DNA of 48,282 bases from Hyphomicrobiales bacterium (GCA_900473415.1 UCLR01000044.1:1-48282), one strand, 5' to 3'. Positions 32,574 through 41,411 are shown, numbered from the stretch's first letter. Translations and numbers: made by a program. The notes: generated by a model from the letters alone, not told the origin.

Positions 32574-34484
32574 ATGACCGCGCCGTCAGCGCCGCCCCCG
32601 GCGTCGAGCTTCCAACGCTCTGCCGTCATCCAGCCCGGGTCCGGCTTCTTCACTACCTTCCGGGCGCTCTGGCCCTATCTCTGGCCGGCCGAACGCGCCG
32701 ATCTGCGCAGCCGCGTCGTCGCCGCCTTCGCCCTGATGCTGGCCGGGCGGCTCGTGCTTATGGGTGTGCCCTTCACCTTCAAATGGGTGACGGATGCGCT
32801 CGCCGGCACCTATTCGAACCTGGAGAAATGGCTGCCGTGGCTGGTCGGCGCGCCGCTGGCGCTGACGGTGCTCTACGGCCTCGCCCGCGTCGGCGCAGCC
32901 GCTTTCGTCCAGATGCGCGATGCCATCTTCGCCCCGGTCTTCATGCATGCGGTGCGCACGCTGGCGCTGCAGACCTTCGGCCATCTCCACCACCTTTCGC
33001 TGCGCTTCCATCTGGAGCGCAAGACCGGCGGTCTCACCCGCGTTCTGGAGCGCGGCCGCAACGGCATCGAGGAAATGGTGCGCCTCGGCCTCAACCAGCT
33101 CGTGCCGGTGATCATCGAGGTCACGCTGATCATCGCCGTGCTGCTCTATCTGTTCGACTGGCGCTACGTCGTCGTGCTCGTCACGATGGTCACGGCCTAC
33201 ATGACCTATACCATCAAGGCGACGGAGTGGCGCATCGCCATCCGCTCGGCGATGAACGAGTCGGATACCGACGCCAATGCCAAGGCGATCGACTCGCTGC
33301 TCAACTACGAGACAGTGAAGTATTTCGGTGCCGAGGCCCGCGAGACCGCGCGCTACGATCAGTCCATGGCGCGCTACGAGCGCAACTCGATCAAGTCCTA
33401 CACCTCACTCGCCTGGCTGAACTTCGGTCAGGCCGGGATCTTCGCCGCGGGGCTGACGCTCTCCATGGTGATGGCGGTGCGGGGCTTCCAGGCCGGGACC
33501 AACACGGTCGGCGACCTGGTGCTGATCAACTCCATGCTGATCCAGCTCTATCTGCCGCTGAACTTCATGGGCACGGTCTATCGCGAGATCAAGCAGGCGA
33601 CGCTGGACATCGCCCAGATGTTCTCGCTGATCGGCCGCGACCCCGAGATCCAGGACAAGCCCGGCGCGCCGCCGCTGAATGTCGCCGCGGGCGAAGTGGC
33701 CTTCGAGGACGTGCATTTCGCCTATGTGCCGGAGCGCCCGATCCTGCGCGGCGTCTCCTTCAAGGTGCCGCCCGGCCGTACCGTTGCGATCGTCGGGCCT
33801 TCCGGCGCCGGCAAGTCGACGATCTCGCGGCTGCTCTTCCGCTTCTACGAGCCGCAGAAGGGCCGCATCCTGATCGACGGCCTGCCGATCGCCGACGTCC
33901 AGCAGGTCTCCCTGCGCGCCGCCATCGGCATGGTCCCGCAGGATACGGTGCTGTTCAACGACACCATCGAGTACAACATCCGCTACGGCCGCCCTGAAGC
34001 GACGAAGGAGGAGGTCGAAGATGCGGCGCGGCTTGCCCAGATCGACCGCTTCATCCGCTCGCTGCCGGAGGGCTACGCCACCTCGGTCGGCGAGCGGGGC
34101 CTGAAGCTTTCGGGCGGCGAGAAGCAGCGCGTCGCCATCGCCCGCACCATCCTGAAGGGCCCACCGGTGCTCGTCCTCGACGAGGCGACCTCGGCGCTCG
34201 ATTCCTTCACCGAGAAGGAGATCCAGGATGCGCTGGATCGCGTGAGCGAGGGCCGCACCACGCTGGTCATCGCCCATCGGCTTTCCACCGTGGTCAATGC
34301 CGACGAGATCATCGTGCTCGACAAGGGCGTGATCGCGGAACGCGGCCATCACCGCGACCTGCTCGCGGCCGGCGGCGTCTATGCCGCGATGTGGAACCGC
34401 CAGCGCGAGGTCGACGAGGCCAAGGCTACGCTGCAGCGTGCCACCGCCGCGGAAGGCGAGAGCGTGCGGGTCAGCCTGTCATAG
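32574..34484 (+). CDS. Atm1-like ABC exporter, fused permease and ATPase
   Basis: The 636-aa half-transporter has six membrane helices in residues 30-330 and an ATPase domain from about 370. The linker LNYETVKYFGAEARETARYDQ and YERNSIKSYTSLAWLNFGQ are signatures of the Atm1/HMT1 (ABCB7) group. Walker A is GPSGAGKST (408-416), the ABC signature LSGGEK (506-511), and Walker B VLVLDEATSALD. Relatives export glutathione-linked sulfur or metal compounds and help Fe-S supply or heavy-metal resistance. I chose ATG 32574; ATG 32544 is also open and neither has a clear ribosome-binding site. Confidence 0.92.
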   Translation: MTAPSAPPPASSFQRSAVIQPGSGFFTTFRALWPYLWPAERADLRSRVVAAFALMLAGRLVLMGVPFTFKWVTDALAGTYSNLEKWLPWLVGAPLALTVLYGLARVGAAAFVQMRDAIFAPVFMHAVRTLALQTFGHLHHLSLRFHLERKTGGLTRVLERGRNGIEEMVRLGLNQLVPVIIEVTLIIAVLLYLFDWRYVVVLVTMVTAYMTYTIKATEWRIAIRSAMNESDTDANAKAIDSLLNYETVKYFGAEARETARYDQSMARYERNSIKSYTSLAWLNFGQAGIFAAGLTLSMVMAVRGFQAGTNTVGDLVLINSMLIQLYLPLNFMGTVYREIKQATLDIAQMFSLIGRDPEIQDKPGAPPLNVAAGEVAFEDVHFAYVPERPILRGVSFKVPPGRTVAIVGPSGAGKSTISRLLFRFYEPQKGRILIDGLPIADVQQVSLRAAIGMVPQDTVLFNDTIEYNIRYGRPEATKEEVEDAARLAQIDRFIRSLPEGYATSVGERGLKLSGGEKQRVAIARTILKGPPVLVLDEATSALDSFTEKEIQDALDRVSEGRTTLVIAHRLSTVVNADEIIVLDKGVIAERGHHRDLLAAGGVYAAMWNRQREVDEAKATLQRATAAEGESVRVSLS

Positions 34485-34566
34485 TTGCTGCTTAAAACAG
34501 CTCGCAACTTCGCGGCGTTTCCGGCACCCTCCGGCCGTTCGGCAAAGCCATCGGGGGGATTCGGCG

Positions 34567-35055
34567 ATGTTTGATCCGACGACGTTCGTAGGTTTCCACA
34601 CCTGGCTCAGCCTGATCGCCATCGTCGCCGGGTTTCCGGTCACGGCAGGCCTGCTGCACGGGCATACGCGGCCGGGCTGGACCGGCGTGTTCCTCTCGAC
34701 GGCCTTCGCCACGAGCGCGACCGGCTTCGGCTTCCCCTTCAACGGCGTGCTGCCCTCGCACATCGTCGGCGCGATCCATATCGTGCTGGTCGCGATCGCG
34801 GCCTTCGCGCTGTATGGGCGCAGGTTGGAGGGCGGCTGGCGCCGCGCCTATGCAATCACCGTGGTGCTCGCCTTCTGGCTGCTGATCTTCGTGCTGGTCG
34901 CGCAGCTCTTCGGCAAGGTTCCGGCTCTGCGGGCGCTGGCGCCGACGCAGTCCGAGCCGCCCTTCGCCATCGCGCAAGGCGTCGTGCTGGTGATCTTCGG
35001 GGTGCTGACCTGGAAGGCGGCGCGGCGCTTCACGAGCTATCACGCCTTGGCCTGA
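34567..35055 (+). CDS. Integral membrane protein of unknown function
   Basis: The 162-aa protein has four hydrophobic segments: about 10-30, 40-70, 75-85 with 90-115, and 137-152. FHTWLSLIAIVAGFPV at the N-terminus and FNGVLPSHIVGAIHIVLVAIA carry histidines within predicted helices, which might bind a metal or haem, though this is only a guess. ATG 34567 follows a GGGGGG stretch at good distance. It is 82 bp after the Atm1-like gene, in the same direction. Confidence 0.78.
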   Translation: MFDPTTFVGFHTWLSLIAIVAGFPVTAGLLHGHTRPGWTGVFLSTAFATSATGFGFPFNGVLPSHIVGAIHIVLVAIAAFALYGRRLEGGWRRAYAITVVLAFWLLIFVLVAQLFGKVPALRALAPTQSEPPFAIAQGVVLVIFGVLTWKAARRFTSYHALA

Positions 35056-35116
35056 CGCGGTCCGCTGGCTGGCATGTCCTTACTGCCGCGCCGGGATCGC
35101 AGCGCCTTGTAAGGTG

Positions 35117-35680
35117 ATGGAGCTGATGGGGAAAGGCCGGGGAATCGTTCGGGTGCTTGCCGGTGCCTATCTTGTCGTCGGTCTCGCGGGCGCGCCAGCG
35201 CAGGCTGAGGCCGAACCGGATTGGTCGCTATGGGTATCGCGGCCGAGCCGTCCGGGCCTCCTGACATCTTGCTCCATGCCGAGAGGGTTGGCCTGGCCGC
35301 CACCCGCTGTGCTGTCGTCGGCCTATGCGCCCCACCGGCTGGAGGAGGCTTTGACCGTTCGCTGGCAGGGTGGGCAGCTCGCGCGGCCGGCTCGGCAGGG
35401 AGCGGTCGACCCGTCGCAGGCGGAGGCATGGAACCCCTTCGATTCCTGCTTCGTGCTGAGTGTGCGCGGTATGGTGGTGGCCTCCGGCGGCGTCGTTCCG
35501 CGCGCTTCGGCGCGACTGCTCAGGACGGATACGCTGGTGATTCAAGAATCCAAGCCCGGCCGGCCGCTCGCCTTTACGCTGCTGCCGGCCTTTCCGGCCC
35601 AGATCGAGCTGCCGGTTCCCCCGGAATGGCGCGCCGCGTTGACGCCGCTGAGCCAACCGGCGGGAGAGCAGGTGCGATGA
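35117..35680 (+). CDS. Secreted hypothetical protein, first of a coupled pair
   Basis: The 187-aa protein has a signal peptide (VLAGAYLVVGLAGAPAQAEA). The mature part has two cysteines (LTSCSM and FDSCFVL) and the tryptophans WSLWVSR, WPPPAV and WNPFDSC. No family is recognised. ATG 35117 and ATG 35126 are both possible. Its TGA overlaps the ATG of the next gene (ATGA), so the two are made together. Codon use is less G/C biased than the neighbouring enzymes, which fits a fast-evolving gene. Confidence 0.68.
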   Translation: MELMGKGRGIVRVLAGAYLVVGLAGAPAQAEAEPDWSLWVSRPSRPGLLTSCSMPRGLAWPPPAVLSSAYAPHRLEEALTVRWQGGQLARPARQGAVDPSQAEAWNPFDSCFVLSVRGMVVASGGVVPRASARLLRTDTLVIQESKPGRPLAFTLLPAFPAQIELPVPPEWRAALTPLSQPAGEQVR

Positions 35681-36201
35681 CGCGTGGATCAGTCTGGTCT
35701 GGTCCGCGTTTGGGAGCATGGCTTTCAGGAGGCGTGTTGTCGCTGGCGGTGCTGGTTGCTCCGGGACATGCGACGGGGATTAGAAAGATCGGTCCCTGGG
35801 CGGTGATCACCTATGACAGGCCGGATGGCAGCCGGGACGCCGCGGTCGTCGTCTCGGCTCGGCGCATGCCCTTCGGGTTGGCACTCCGCTGCATCGATGG
35901 GAACCTGTCGGCGGCGCTGATTCCCCAAAGCGATGACCGGTTGTTCGGTCCATCGCGCCGGGCGGTGACCCTTTCGTTCCAGCCCGATGGGCAGGCGGAG
36001 ACCGAACTTGAGGGGGCCGTCGGCGACGAGCACTCTATTCTGCTGAAGGCGCCGGCACCCGTGATGAAGCTCATCCTCGCCAGCAGGAAACTGGTCGTGT
36101 CGGTATCGGCAGTGAACGGAGGGTCCATTTCCAGCAGTCTCGACCTGGCCATGGGCAGGCGTGCGCTCGCGGATCTCGTGAAACACTGTCCCGTTCTTTA
36201 G
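35677..36201 (+). CDS. Secreted hypothetical protein, second of a coupled pair
   Basis: The 174-aa protein has a signal peptide (LSGGVLSLAVLVAPGHATG). The mature part follows a known layout of alphaproteobacterial periplasmic proteins: IGPWAVITYD, a strand ending in LALRCID, then APVMKLILASRKLVVSVSA, SSSLDLAMGRRALADL and a final cysteine (KHCPVL). This resembles the invasion-associated locus B (IalB)-like or TarP-like proteins, but I cannot name it with confidence. It starts by ATGA overlap with the previous gene and ends 137 bp before psd. Confidence 0.68.
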   Translation: MTRGSVWSGPRLGAWLSGGVLSLAVLVAPGHATGIRKIGPWAVITYDRPDGSRDAAVVVSARRMPFGLALRCIDGNLSAALIPQSDDRLFGPSRRAVTLSFQPDGQAETELEGAVGDEHSILLKAPAPVMKLILASRKLVVSVSAVNGGSISSSLDLAMGRRALADLVKHCPVL

Positions 36202-36338
36202 CGGACAAGCTGTCGCACACCCCTTTCCCCCGCGCGCCGAACCCCCTAAACCACGCAACCAAAGCTTGCGGCCTCGACGCTGCCGCAGGTTGCCGCCTAA
36301 TGTGCCGCTGTGTCGGCCAGACCAACGGAAGCCGCCTC

Positions 36339-37040
36339 ATGTCGCTCGTCGATTCCGTCCGCAAGGTGATCGTGCCGATCCACAAGGAAGGCTATGTCTT
36401 CATAGCCATCGGGCTGGTGGCAACGATCGTGCTGGCCAATCTCTGGTCACCCTTCGGCTGGATCGGCGCGATCCTCACCATCTGGATCTGCTACTTCTTC
36501 CGCGACCCCGTCCGCGTCACGCCACAGCGCGAGGGGCTGGTGATCTCGCCGGCCGATGGCCGCATCAGCCAGGTCGCCTCGGCGCTGCCGCCGCCGGAGC
36601 TTGAGCTGCCGGCCGAGCCGATGACGCGCATCTCGATCTTCATGAACGTCTTCGACTGCCATGTGAACCGCGCGCCCGTGCCCGGCCGCATCGCCAAGAT
36701 CGCCTATACGCCCGGCCTCTTCCTCAATGCCGAGCTCGACAAGGCGAGCGACGACAATGAGCGCAACGCGCTGGCGATCGAGACGACCTCCGGTATCGTC
36801 GGCGTGGTGCAGATCGCGGGGCTCATCGCGCGGCGCATCGTGCCCTTCGTCAAGGAAGGTGACACGCTCGCGACCGGCGAGCGCTTCGGCCTGATCCGCT
36901 TCGGCTCGCGCGTCGACGTCTACCTGCCGGCCCATGTCGTGCCGCTGGTCGGCGAGGGCCAGACCGCCATTGCCGGCGAGACGGTGCTGGCCGATATGGC
37001 GGGCAACGAGGCGATCAAGCGCAGCTTCCGCGGCATCTGA
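36339..37040 (+). CDS. psd: Phosphatidylserine decarboxylase proenzyme
   Basis: The 233-aa proenzyme makes phosphatidylethanolamine from phosphatidylserine at the inner membrane. It is the short alphaproteobacterial form with a hydrophobic N-terminus (VFIAIGLVATIVLANLW). SPADGRI carries the conserved aspartate, FMNVFDCHVNRAPVPG the conserved histidine, and F188-G189-S190 is the self-cleavage site, where the serine becomes the pyruvoyl group. ATG 36339 has GGAAG 9 bp upstream; an alternative 13 codons earlier is less likely. pssA follows 62 bp later, giving the complete pathway. Confidence 0.95.
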   Translation: MSLVDSVRKVIVPIHKEGYVFIAIGLVATIVLANLWSPFGWIGAILTIWICYFFRDPVRVTPQREGLVISPADGRISQVASALPPPELELPAEPMTRISIFMNVFDCHVNRAPVPGRIAKIAYTPGLFLNAELDKASDDNERNALAIETTSGIVGVVQIAGLIARRIVPFVKEGDTLATGERFGLIRFGSRVDVYLPAHVVPLVGEGQTAIAGETVLADMAGNEAIKRSFRGI

Positions 37041-37102
37041 GGGCGGGAGGAAGGGTGCGCGCCGCTAGCGCGCGCCCGCGAAACCGCGTATTTCGGCAGG
37101 CC

Positions 37103-37942
37103 ATGAGCGACCTGTTTCCCCCTTTCGAGCCCGAGCGCGTCGAATCGAAGCGCGCCCGTTTCACGCCGATCCCCTTCCGCCTGCTGGCGCCGAACGTCGT
37201 CACGTTGCTGGCGCTTTGCCTGGGGCTGACGGCGATGCGCCTCATCGTCGAGGGCAAGCTCGAGACGGCGACGATCTGCATCCTGATCGCGGCGGGCCTC
37301 GATGGCGTCGACGGGCGCCTGGCGCGGCTGCTCAAGGGCACGTCCCGCTTCGGAGCGGAGCTTGATTCGCTCTCGGACTTCGTCAATTTCGGCGTCGCCA
37401 CCGGCTATGTGCTGTGGATCTTCGTCCTGCACGACCTGAAGTCCTTCGGCTGGATCATCGTGCTGACGCTGGCCTGCGCCATGGCGCTCAGGCTCGCGCG
37501 CTTCAACGTCATGATCGACGATCCCGACCGGCCTGACTGGCAGAAGAACTTCTTCGTCGGCATGCCGGCGCCTGCGGGTGCGATCACGGCGATGCTGCCG
37601 GTCTATCTCCAGATGATCGGCGTGCCGGTGCAGGAATATGGCGCGCCCTTCGTCGGCCTCTACATCCTGTTCATCGCCTTCCTGACGATCTCGCGCATCC
37701 CGTGCTACGCGGGCAAGACGCTCGGCACCCGTGTTCCGCGTGACAAGGTGCTGCCGATCTTCGTGGCGGTGGTGGTCGTGGCGGGTCTGCTCTTCGCCTA
37801 TCCCTTCGAGGTGCTGACCTTCGTGGTCGTCGCCTATCTCGCGCTCATCCCGGTGAGTGTGGCGCGCTATCGCAAGCTGGAGCGCGAGCACGCCTCGCCC
37901 GCGACGCTTGCGGCCGAGGGGCCTTCCGACAATTCGGCCTGA
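37103..37942 (+). CDS. pssA: Phosphatidylserine synthase (CDP-alcohol phosphotransferase)
   Basis: The 279-aa membrane enzyme joins CDP-diacylglycerol and serine. It carries the full CDP-alcohol phosphotransferase motif: D70-G71-x2-A74-R75-x8-G84-x3-D88-x3-D92, with D67 also conserved. About eight hydrophobic segments follow. ATG 37103 gives the family N-terminus (RFTPIPFRLLAPNVVTLLALCLG). It is downstream of psd, which uses its product. Confidence 0.95.
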   Translation: MSDLFPPFEPERVESKRARFTPIPFRLLAPNVVTLLALCLGLTAMRLIVEGKLETATICILIAAGLDGVDGRLARLLKGTSRFGAELDSLSDFVNFGVATGYVLWIFVLHDLKSFGWIIVLTLACAMALRLARFNVMIDDPDRPDWQKNFFVGMPAPAGAITAMLPVYLQMIGVPVQEYGAPFVGLYILFIAFLTISRIPCYAGKTLGTRVPRDKVLPIFVAVVVVAGLLFAYPFEVLTFVVVAYLALIPVSVARYRKLEREHASPATLAAEGPSDNSA

Positions 37943-37969
37943 AGACGGGTCCGCCGTACTTGGGTTGGA

Positions 37970-38347
37970 CTAGCCCCGGCGCCGGCCGAGCCGGGCGGCA
38001 TTGGCGCGCGTGCGCCGGGCGAAGGGCTCGATCGTGCTGTCGGCGGCGCGCACGACGGCTGCAGCCATGTCGAAGGGCCCCGACGGGTTGAACGCTAGCC
38101 CCCACCAGAAGGCGGAAGCTGCCTGGCCCGCCGCGAAGCTGCTCTCGACGACCGCCGAGACCTTCTCGACCACTGCTTTCGTCGCCTCGCGTTGGCCGCG
38201 GCAGTCGCCCATGGCGCCCTTGAGCAGGATCGGCATGCGCATGGCGATGGTGAGGCCGGCCTCGGCATGCATGGTCATGACGCGTGCTGCGAGAACCTGT
38301 GCGTCGGCTCCCGTCGCCACGACGGAGCGCTTCGATTTGCGCGGCAT
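37970..38347 (-). CDS. Small hypothetical protein, phasin-like in character
   Basis: The 125-aa, Ala-rich, largely helical protein is basic at both ends. MTMHAEAGLTIAMRMPILLKGAMGD and REATKAVVEKVSAVVESSFAAGQAASAFWWGLAF give an amphipathic character like that of phasin-type granule proteins, but the similarity is only in style. ATG 38347 has GGAG about 9 bp before. It is convergent with pssA and divergent from maf. Confidence 0.65.
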   Translation of the reverse strand: MPRKSKRSVVATGADAQVLAARVMTMHAEAGLTIAMRMPILLKGAMGDCRGQREATKAVVEKVSAVVESSFAAGQAASAFWWGLAFNPSGPFDMAAAVVRAADSTIEPFARRTRANAARLGRRRG

Positions 38348-38412
38348 GGCGGCATACTCCGGAAAGCCGATCGAACTGGCGAAACGCCAGAAAGCGCGGG
38401 ACTGTGCCCGCG

Positions 38413-38442
38413 TGGACCATGCTTGGCAATGCTTGGTATACT
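38413..38442 (+). promoter_or_regulatory. Possible promoter in the 38348-38656 gap
   Basis: TGGACC (38413-38418), 18 bp, then TATACT (38437-38442) points toward maf. ATGCTTGG is repeated just inside it. Apart from this, the 309-bp gap between the phasin-like gene and maf shows no gene. Confidence 0.3.
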
Positions 38443-38656
38443 AGTACCCTGCGCATCTTTTATGCACTGGATGCAGGCCTCTCGGCCGCGCGATTGCAGC
38501 GGCCCTCCGGTCCGCAGTCTGAGCGGTTTGCGGATTTATCGAGCCGCGGAAATGCTTTAAAGGCTGATGCGGCGCCGATTTGTCCGGCGCGTGGATCAGT
38601 GTCGGGCAGCCTCCTTGAGCCTTTTCTCCTCTCCGAAACATGCCGGCTGGCGCCCG

Positions 38657-39265
38657 ATGCTGGTGCTGGCTTCTGCCTCGCCGCGGCGGCTCGCCCTGCT
38701 GGAGCAGGCGGGTCTGAAGCCCGACGCGCTGCTGCCGTCCGATCTCGACGAGACGCCGCGAAAGGGGGAGCGCCCCCGCGACCTCGCCCGGCGCCTGGCG
38801 CGGGAGAAGGCGGAGGCTGCGCGCGAGGGCGCCAAGCCCCGGGCCGACCTCGAGGGTTGCTACATCGTCGCGGCCGACACGGTCGTCGCTGTGGGGCGGC
38901 GCGTCCTGCCCAAGGCTGAGATCGTCGACGAGGCCGCCGCTTGCCTGCGCCTGCTCTCGGGCCGGGCCCATCGCGTCTATACCGGGGTGGCGGTGGTGAC
39001 GCCGTCGGGTGCGATCCGCGACCGCCTCGTCGAGTCGCGGCTGCGCTTCAAGCGCCTGTCCAACGAGGATATCGAGCATTATCTCGCTTCGGGCGAGTGG
39101 CGCGGCAAGGCGGGCGGCTACGCCATCCAGGGCATCGCCGGCTCCTTCGTGGTCAAGCTCGTCGGCTCCTATACCGGTGTCGTCGGCCTGCCGCTCTACG
39201 AGACGGTCAATCTGCTCGGCGGCGAAGGCTTTCCCATTCGCTTCGGCTGGATGAACGCCGCCTGA
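38657..39265 (+). CDS. maf: Maf-like nucleotide pyrophosphatase
   Basis: The 202-aa enzyme has the Maf motifs SASPRR (6-11), the EKA helix and AADTVV with its catalytic aspartate, plus GYAIQGIAGSFV. Maf proteins hydrolyse dTTP, UTP or modified nucleotides in house cleaning and influence cell division. ATG 38657 matches the family start, although a ribosome-binding site is not obvious. yacG follows 90 bp later, a common order in alphaproteobacteria (maf-(aroE)-yacG). Confidence 0.92.
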   Translation: MLVLASASPRRLALLEQAGLKPDALLPSDLDETPRKGERPRDLARRLAREKAEAAREGAKPRADLEGCYIVAADTVVAVGRRVLPKAEIVDEAAACLRLLSGRAHRVYTGVAVVTPSGAIRDRLVESRLRFKRLSNEDIEHYLASGEWRGKAGGYAIQGIAGSFVVKLVGSYTGVVGLPLYETVNLLGGEGFPIRFGWMNAA

Positions 39266-39355
39266 CATCGGCTGGGATGGGTCGGATGCGGCCGGGCTGA
39301 AACAAGCCGGGCGCCGAATCCGTTTTTCAAGTTTGAGACGTAAGGCACGCAAGAG

Positions 39356-39559
39356 ATGACCGACAGCGACAAGGCGGCCCCGGCCGCGAAGCCCTGTCCG
39401 ATCTGTGGGAAGCCGGCAGTGGCGCGCTACAAGCCCTTCTGCTCGGCACGCTGCGCCGACATAGACCTCGGCCGCTGGCTCAAGGGCAGCTATGTGATCC
39501 CAGGCGAGCCCATCGACGAGGCGGAGGAAGCTCCGGCGCAGCGCGAGCGCGAAGACTGA
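39356..39559 (+). CDS. yacG: DNA gyrase inhibitor YacG (zinc finger)
   Basis: The 67-aa protein binds zinc through C14-x2-C17 and C29-x3-C33. The RYKPFCSARCADIDLGRWL block is the YacG hallmark. It binds GyrB and inhibits gyrase in E. coli. The acidic C-terminus is normal. It is probably co-transcribed with maf, and ends 9 bp from the convergent coiled-coil gene. Confidence 0.94.
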   Translation: MTDSDKAAPAAKPCPICGKPAVARYKPFCSARCADIDLGRWLKGSYVIPGEPIDEAEEAPAQRERED

Positions 39560-39568
39560 GGCGGAGCC

Positions 39569-39769
39569 TCAGGAGGCACCTTTCTCCAGCTCCTCGCGCT
39601 GCTTCAGCAAGGCGTTCAGCACGTCCTGCTGCTCGGCGAGCCGGTTGGCGATCGCCTCTTCCGCGCCGGAGCCTGATGTGGCGGTCGCTTGCTCCATCAG
39701 CTCCGAGATGTTGGCGCGCGCACGGGCGATCCGGTTGTCGAGGTCCTGCAGCGTCGCATTGCCGGCCAT
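39569..39769 (-). CDS. Small coiled-coil protein
   Basis: The 66-aa, highly charged helical protein has the heptad-like LQDLDNRIARARANISELME and IANRLAEQQDVLNALLKQREELEKG, so a dimeric coiled coil is likely. Start ATG 39769 has GGAGGA 5 bp upstream; an ATG four codons earlier is weaker. I know no function. Similar short ORFs are often found next to yacG in Hyphomicrobiales, which argues that it is real. Confidence 0.75.
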   Translation of the reverse strand: MAGNATLQDLDNRIARARANISELMEQATATSGSGAEEAIANRLAEQQDVLNALLKQREELEKGAS

Positions 39770-40070
39770 CTGGTCCTCCATTCGACTTTAGCGGAAGCAT
39801 TGTCGACCGGACGAGCCGTCTTGGCGAGCGCAAAATCGTCACGACCCACGCGCTACGCGGCGAGGTTCTACCCCTTTGGCGGCAGACGCCATTTCGTGGG
39901 GCCTGCCATGAGGTAAGATTATGCCTGCCCCCGAGCGCCAGGCTCGCAAAGTGCCTGCCGGCCTTCGGGTCGAGGGGGTGCCGAATTGGTCGCAGCGCCG
40001 CCGCCTCGCTCAAGGCCTGCAAGATGACGCGAGCGGGGCCATTTACATGTCAGGCGTCCCCTTTGGGCCC

Positions 40071-40100
40071 TTGCGAATTTGTATGTATACAAACAAATAT
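40071..40100 (+). promoter_or_regulatory. Palindromic operator inside a putative promoter of the Liv-type operon
   Basis: TTTGTAT-GT-ATACAAA (40078-40093) is a perfect 7-bp inverted repeat. It fits between TTGCGA (40071-40076) and AAATAT (40095-40100), which are spaced 18 bp like -35 and -10 boxes. The site has the look of a GntR (FadR type) or MarR operator. A small hairpin, CCTCTG-AAA-CAGAGG, lies at 40118-40132 in the leader. The rest of the 430-bp gap (39770-40199) holds no gene I can support. Confidence 0.5.
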
Positions 40101-40199
40101 CTTGCCTGAAGCGGGCGCCTCTGAAACAGAGGGGACGCCGGTCACGAACCTTTGCGCACCGGTGCCGCACAACTGGATTCAGAACGAAGGGTAGCTGCG

Positions 40200-41411
40200 A
40201 TGAAGATCGACCGCCGGCGTTTCCTGGCCACAGCCTCCGCGGCTGCGGTCGCAGCGCCTTCGCTGGTTCGCGCGCAAGGCGCCGGATCGATCAAGATCGG
40301 CGAGATCAATAGCTACACCGCCCAGCCAGCCTTCCTGAAGCCTTATCGGCAGGGCTGGGAGCTGGCGCAGGAGCAGGCGAACGCCGCCGGCGGCGCGCTC
40401 GGCCGCAAGTTCGAGACCATTTTCCGCGACGATGGCGGCAAGCCCGAGGATGCCGTGCGCCATGCCGGCGACCTGATCAACGCCGAAAAGGTCGACCTGC
40501 TCTCCGGCGGCTATCTCTCGAATGTCGGCCTGGCGATCGGCGATTTCGCTCTCCAGAACAAGCGGCTCTACGCGGCTTCCGAGCCGCTGACCGACGCGCT
40601 CGTCTGGTCCAAGGGCAACCGCTACACCTTCCGCTTGCGCCCCTCGACCTACATGCAGGCGGCGATGCTGGTCGAGGAGGCCACCAAGCTTCCGGCCAAG
40701 CGCTGGGCGCTGGTCGCGCCGAACTATGAATACGGGCAGTCGGCGGTGAAGTGGTTCAAGGAGCTGCTCAAGAAGGCCAAGCCCGATGTCGAGTTCGTGG
40801 CGGAGCAGTTCCCGGCGCTCGGTCGCATCGACGCCGGCGCGACCGTGCAGGCGCTGGAAGCGGCGAAGCCCGATGCGATCTTCAACGTCACGTTCGGCGG
40901 CGACCTGACCAATTTCGTTCGCCAGGGCAATACGCGGGGCCTGTTCGAGGGGCGGCAGGTCGTCTCGATGCTGACGGGCGAGCCGGAATATCTCGATGCG
41001 CTGGGTGCCGAGGCGCCGGTTGGCTGGATCGTCACAGGCTACCCTTACGCCGACATCAAGACGCCGGAGCACGTCAAGTTCGTCGAGGCCTACAAGGCCA
41101 AGTACAACGACTATCCGCGGCTGGGCTCGGTCGTGGGCTACAGCACCATGCAGTCGATCGCGGCAGCGGTGGCGAGGGCCGGCTCCGTCGATAACGAGAA
41201 GCTGATCGAGGCCTTCCGCGGGCTGAAGTTCGATTCCGTCTTCGGGCCGGCGGAATATCGCGCGATCGACCACCAGTCGACCGTCGGCGCCTATGTCGGC
41301 AAGACCGCGCTCAAGGACGGCAAGGGCATCATGGTGGATTGGCGCTACGCCGACGGCGCCAAATACCTGCCGCCGGACGATGTCGTCAAAACGCTGCGGC
41401 CGGCCGGCTGA
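40200..41411 (+). CDS. Branched-chain amino acid-type ABC transporter substrate-binding protein, Tat-exported
   Basis: The 403-aa periplasmic binding protein (type I fold, LivJ/Peripla_BP_6 group) has a Tat signal (DRRRFLATASAAAVAAP). EINSYTAQPAFLKPYRQGWELAQEQANAAGG is the usual start of the mature protein; AVRHAGDLINAEKVDLLSGGYLS and EYGQSAVKWFKELL are conserved core strands. Relatives bind branched-chain amino acids, amides, urea or aromatic acids; the ligand is unknown. ATG 40200 follows AAGGG. It heads the operon with livHM, livG and livF, but a 313-bp palindromic gap separates it from them. Confidence 0.93.
   Translation: MKIDRRRFLATASAAAVAAPSLVRAQGAGSIKIGEINSYTAQPAFLKPYRQGWELAQEQANAAGGALGRKFETIFRDDGGKPEDAVRHAGDLINAEKVDLLSGGYLSNVGLAIGDFALQNKRLYAASEPLTDALVWSKGNRYTFRLRPSTYMQAAMLVEEATKLPAKRWALVAPNYEYGQSAVKWFKELLKKAKPDVEFVAEQFPALGRIDAGATVQALEAAKPDAIFNVTFGGDLTNFVRQGNTRGLFEGRQVVSMLTGEPEYLDALGAEAPVGWIVTGYPYADIKTPEHVKFVEAYKAKYNDYPRLGSVVGYSTMQSIAAAVARAGSVDNEKLIEAFRGLKFDSVFGPAEYRAIDHQSTVGAYVGKTALKDGKGIMVDWRYADGAKYLPPDDVVKTLRPAG

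Noticed and set aside
32420..33997. Plus-strand open frame inside the Atm1-like gene in another frame
   Set aside because: Arg-rich shadow frame; the Atm1 frame has all ABC motifs.
40118..40132. Possible riboswitch in the Liv operon leader
   Set aside because: Only one short hairpin is visible; no conserved aptamer pattern is recognised.
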